The notes below the pieces were generated by a model. The model saw only the letters and a program-made list of their open reading frames with translations. It was not told the DNA's origin and made no database searches. From Desulfobacteraceae bacterium (GTDB lineage: Bacteria > Desulfobacterota > Desulfobacteria > Desulfobacterales > ETH-SRB1), in the NCBI GenBank assembly GCA_028571455.1, contig JAPVVG010000119.1:1-52303 (forward strand): a DNA stretch of 52,303 nucleotides, read 5' to 3'. The position numbers and the translations under genes were made by a program. Shown here piece by piece: positions 51,557 to 52,303 of the stretch (position 1 is its first letter; each line of letters begins with the position of its first letter).

Positions 51557-52303
51557 AAGATATTTTCTGCTGTAAAACAAGCAATTACAGCTTACAGGAT
51601 GTTTCAACCCGGTGATTCTGTGCTGATATGTGTGTCAGGAGGACCTGATTCCGTCGCTCTTCTCCATATATTGCTTTCATTAGCTCCCGAGTTCTCATGC
51701 ACGATTGGTGTTGCTCACCTTAATCACTGCCTTCGCAAAAAAGATTCGGATGATGATGCTGAATTTGTTGCATCCCTTGCCAAACAGCTTGATCTGCCCT
51801 GTTATATTAAGAAAAAAGATGTTCGCAAATATCAGAAGCAGCATAAACTCTCTCTGGAAGAAGCAGCCAGACGTGTTCGTTATGCCTTTTATGATCAGGT
51901 CGCGGAAAGAAACGGATTCAACAAAATTGCTCTTGGCCATCATTCTGATGATAATGCGGAACTTGTATTAATGTATTTGCTTCGAGGGAGCGGTCCCCTC
52001 GGTATTGCAGGGATACCCGCCGTGAGAAACTGCAAAAATAGCAACAGGCAGATTGTTCGACCCATGATAAATGTGAGACGATCCGAAATCATTGATTTTC
52101 TGAAGGCAAAAAAGTTAAGGTACGTTTCCGACAAATCCAACAAAGATATGAGATACCTCAGGAATAGAGTGCGTCATCAATTAATCCCTTTGCTAAAAGG
52201 ATCATACAATCCCAGGATAGTCGAAACCCTTAACCGTCTTTCTTTAATTATAAGATGTGAAGAAAAATGGATTGAAAATAATATAAATTCAGTATTCGAA
52301 AAA
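51542..52303 (+). CDS. tilS: tRNA(Ile)-lysidine synthase (partial, runs off right edge)
   Basis: There are 254 codons from TTG 51542 to the window edge. The PP-loop ATPase motif SGGPDS (residues 32-37) with GVAHLNHCLRK, EEAARRVRYAFYDQVA and ALGHHSDDNAELVLMYLLRGSG are diagnostic of TilS, which modifies the wobble C of tRNA-Ile(CAU). In-frame residues before the internal ATG 51599 (HKIFSAVKQAITAYRMF) look like normal TilS N-terminus, so the start is upstream, at TTG within the MITE terminal repeat (GGGGG 5-6 nt before it). ATG 51599 remains possible. Confidence 0.9.
   Translation, partial: MQRSHKIFSAVKQAITAYRMFQPGDSVLICVSGGPDSVALLHILLSLAPEFSCTIGVAHLNHCLRKKDSDDDAEFVASLAKQLDLPCYIKKKDVRKYQKQHKLSLEEAARRVRYAFYDQVAERNGFNKIALGHHSDDNAELVLMYLLRGSGPLGIAGIPAVRNCKNSNRQIVRPMINVRRSEIIDFLKAKKLRYVSDKSNKDMRYLRNRVRHQLIPLLKGSYNPRIVETLNRLSLIIRCEEKWIENNINSVFEK

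Overview
The window looks like a chromosomal segment of an anaerobic Desulfobacterota (deltaproteobacterial) organism. This is inferred from gene content: FeoAB, a HgdC/HgdB-type 2-hydroxyacyl-CoA dehydratase pair, a NapH-like ferredoxin, a HutW/ChuW-type anaerobic heme-degrading radical SAM enzyme, a Vibrio-TonB2-like energy system with TtpC and DUF3450, a long SRP RNA, and intergenic 'word' repeats. Almost every gene from 0.2 to 50 kb is on the minus strand, so operons read from high to low coordinates. Only yjbQ, a DUF3568 lipoprotein and a partial tilS are on the plus strand.

The dominant theme is iron/metal acquisition and its control. Reading in transcription order from the right: a DtxR-type repressor with FeoA2, a small protein and a Cys-rich DUF2325 protein (44.8-42.3 kb); the TonB energising operon DUF3450-TtpC-ExbB-ExbD-TonB-TPR (37.7-32.0 kb); an uptake operon of two TonB-dependent receptors, a periplasmic binding protein, a TPR protein, a 54-residue membrane protein and a radical SAM enzyme (31.6-23.7 kb); flavodoxin-HutW-DUF454 (8.6-6.2 kb); and FeoA-FeoB-small secreted protein-DUF4198 (5.6-1.5 kb).

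The most interesting signal is a leader RNA present four times (5603-5702, 8919-9014, 37679-37768, 43591-43674). It sits ahead of feoAB, the flavodoxin/hutW operon, the TonB operon and the DUF2325 gene. Each copy has the conserved blocks GGGAUGUC and AAAGUGAAGGYGUAAC around a variable hairpin, and ends in an intrinsic terminator made from the second block. The first block carries a short complement (UUACG) that could form an antiterminator. Three copies, and dtxR itself, follow a promoter with TTGAC(A/G), exactly 17 bp, then an AT-rich -10; the three leader promoters also share a 17-bp operator-like sequence at +1. I do not recognise this RNA as a known class. It behaves like a terminator-type riboswitch for iron or heme.

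A second module (23.5-9.3 kb) runs from an ECF sigma factor and its anti-sigma factor through a Spy-like periplasmic protein, two paralogous membrane-anchored secreted proteins, a NapH-like ferredoxin, the HgdB/HgdC pair, a DsbD/TauE-like membrane protein and a DUF4198 protein to a TolC-MacA-MacB-type efflux system. A third module (41.9-38.1 kb) couples a MoxR AAA+ ATPase and a VWA/metallopeptidase protein with an unusual Trp-Trp repeat protein; degraded metal-uptake gene ends lie just downstream.

The right end holds an acyl-CoA synthetase, dnaK, grpE, the SRP RNA and tilS. Mobile or repetitive DNA includes two inverted copies of a roughly 200-bp MITE (one appears to supply the tilS start), a second two-copy repeat inside two operons, a 276-bp inverted-repeat element, several palindromic REP-like hairpins and many short-word direct repeats. 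The left end carries remnants of ORF6N and type I restriction genes. I saw no tRNA, 16S/23S rRNA or CRISPR array.
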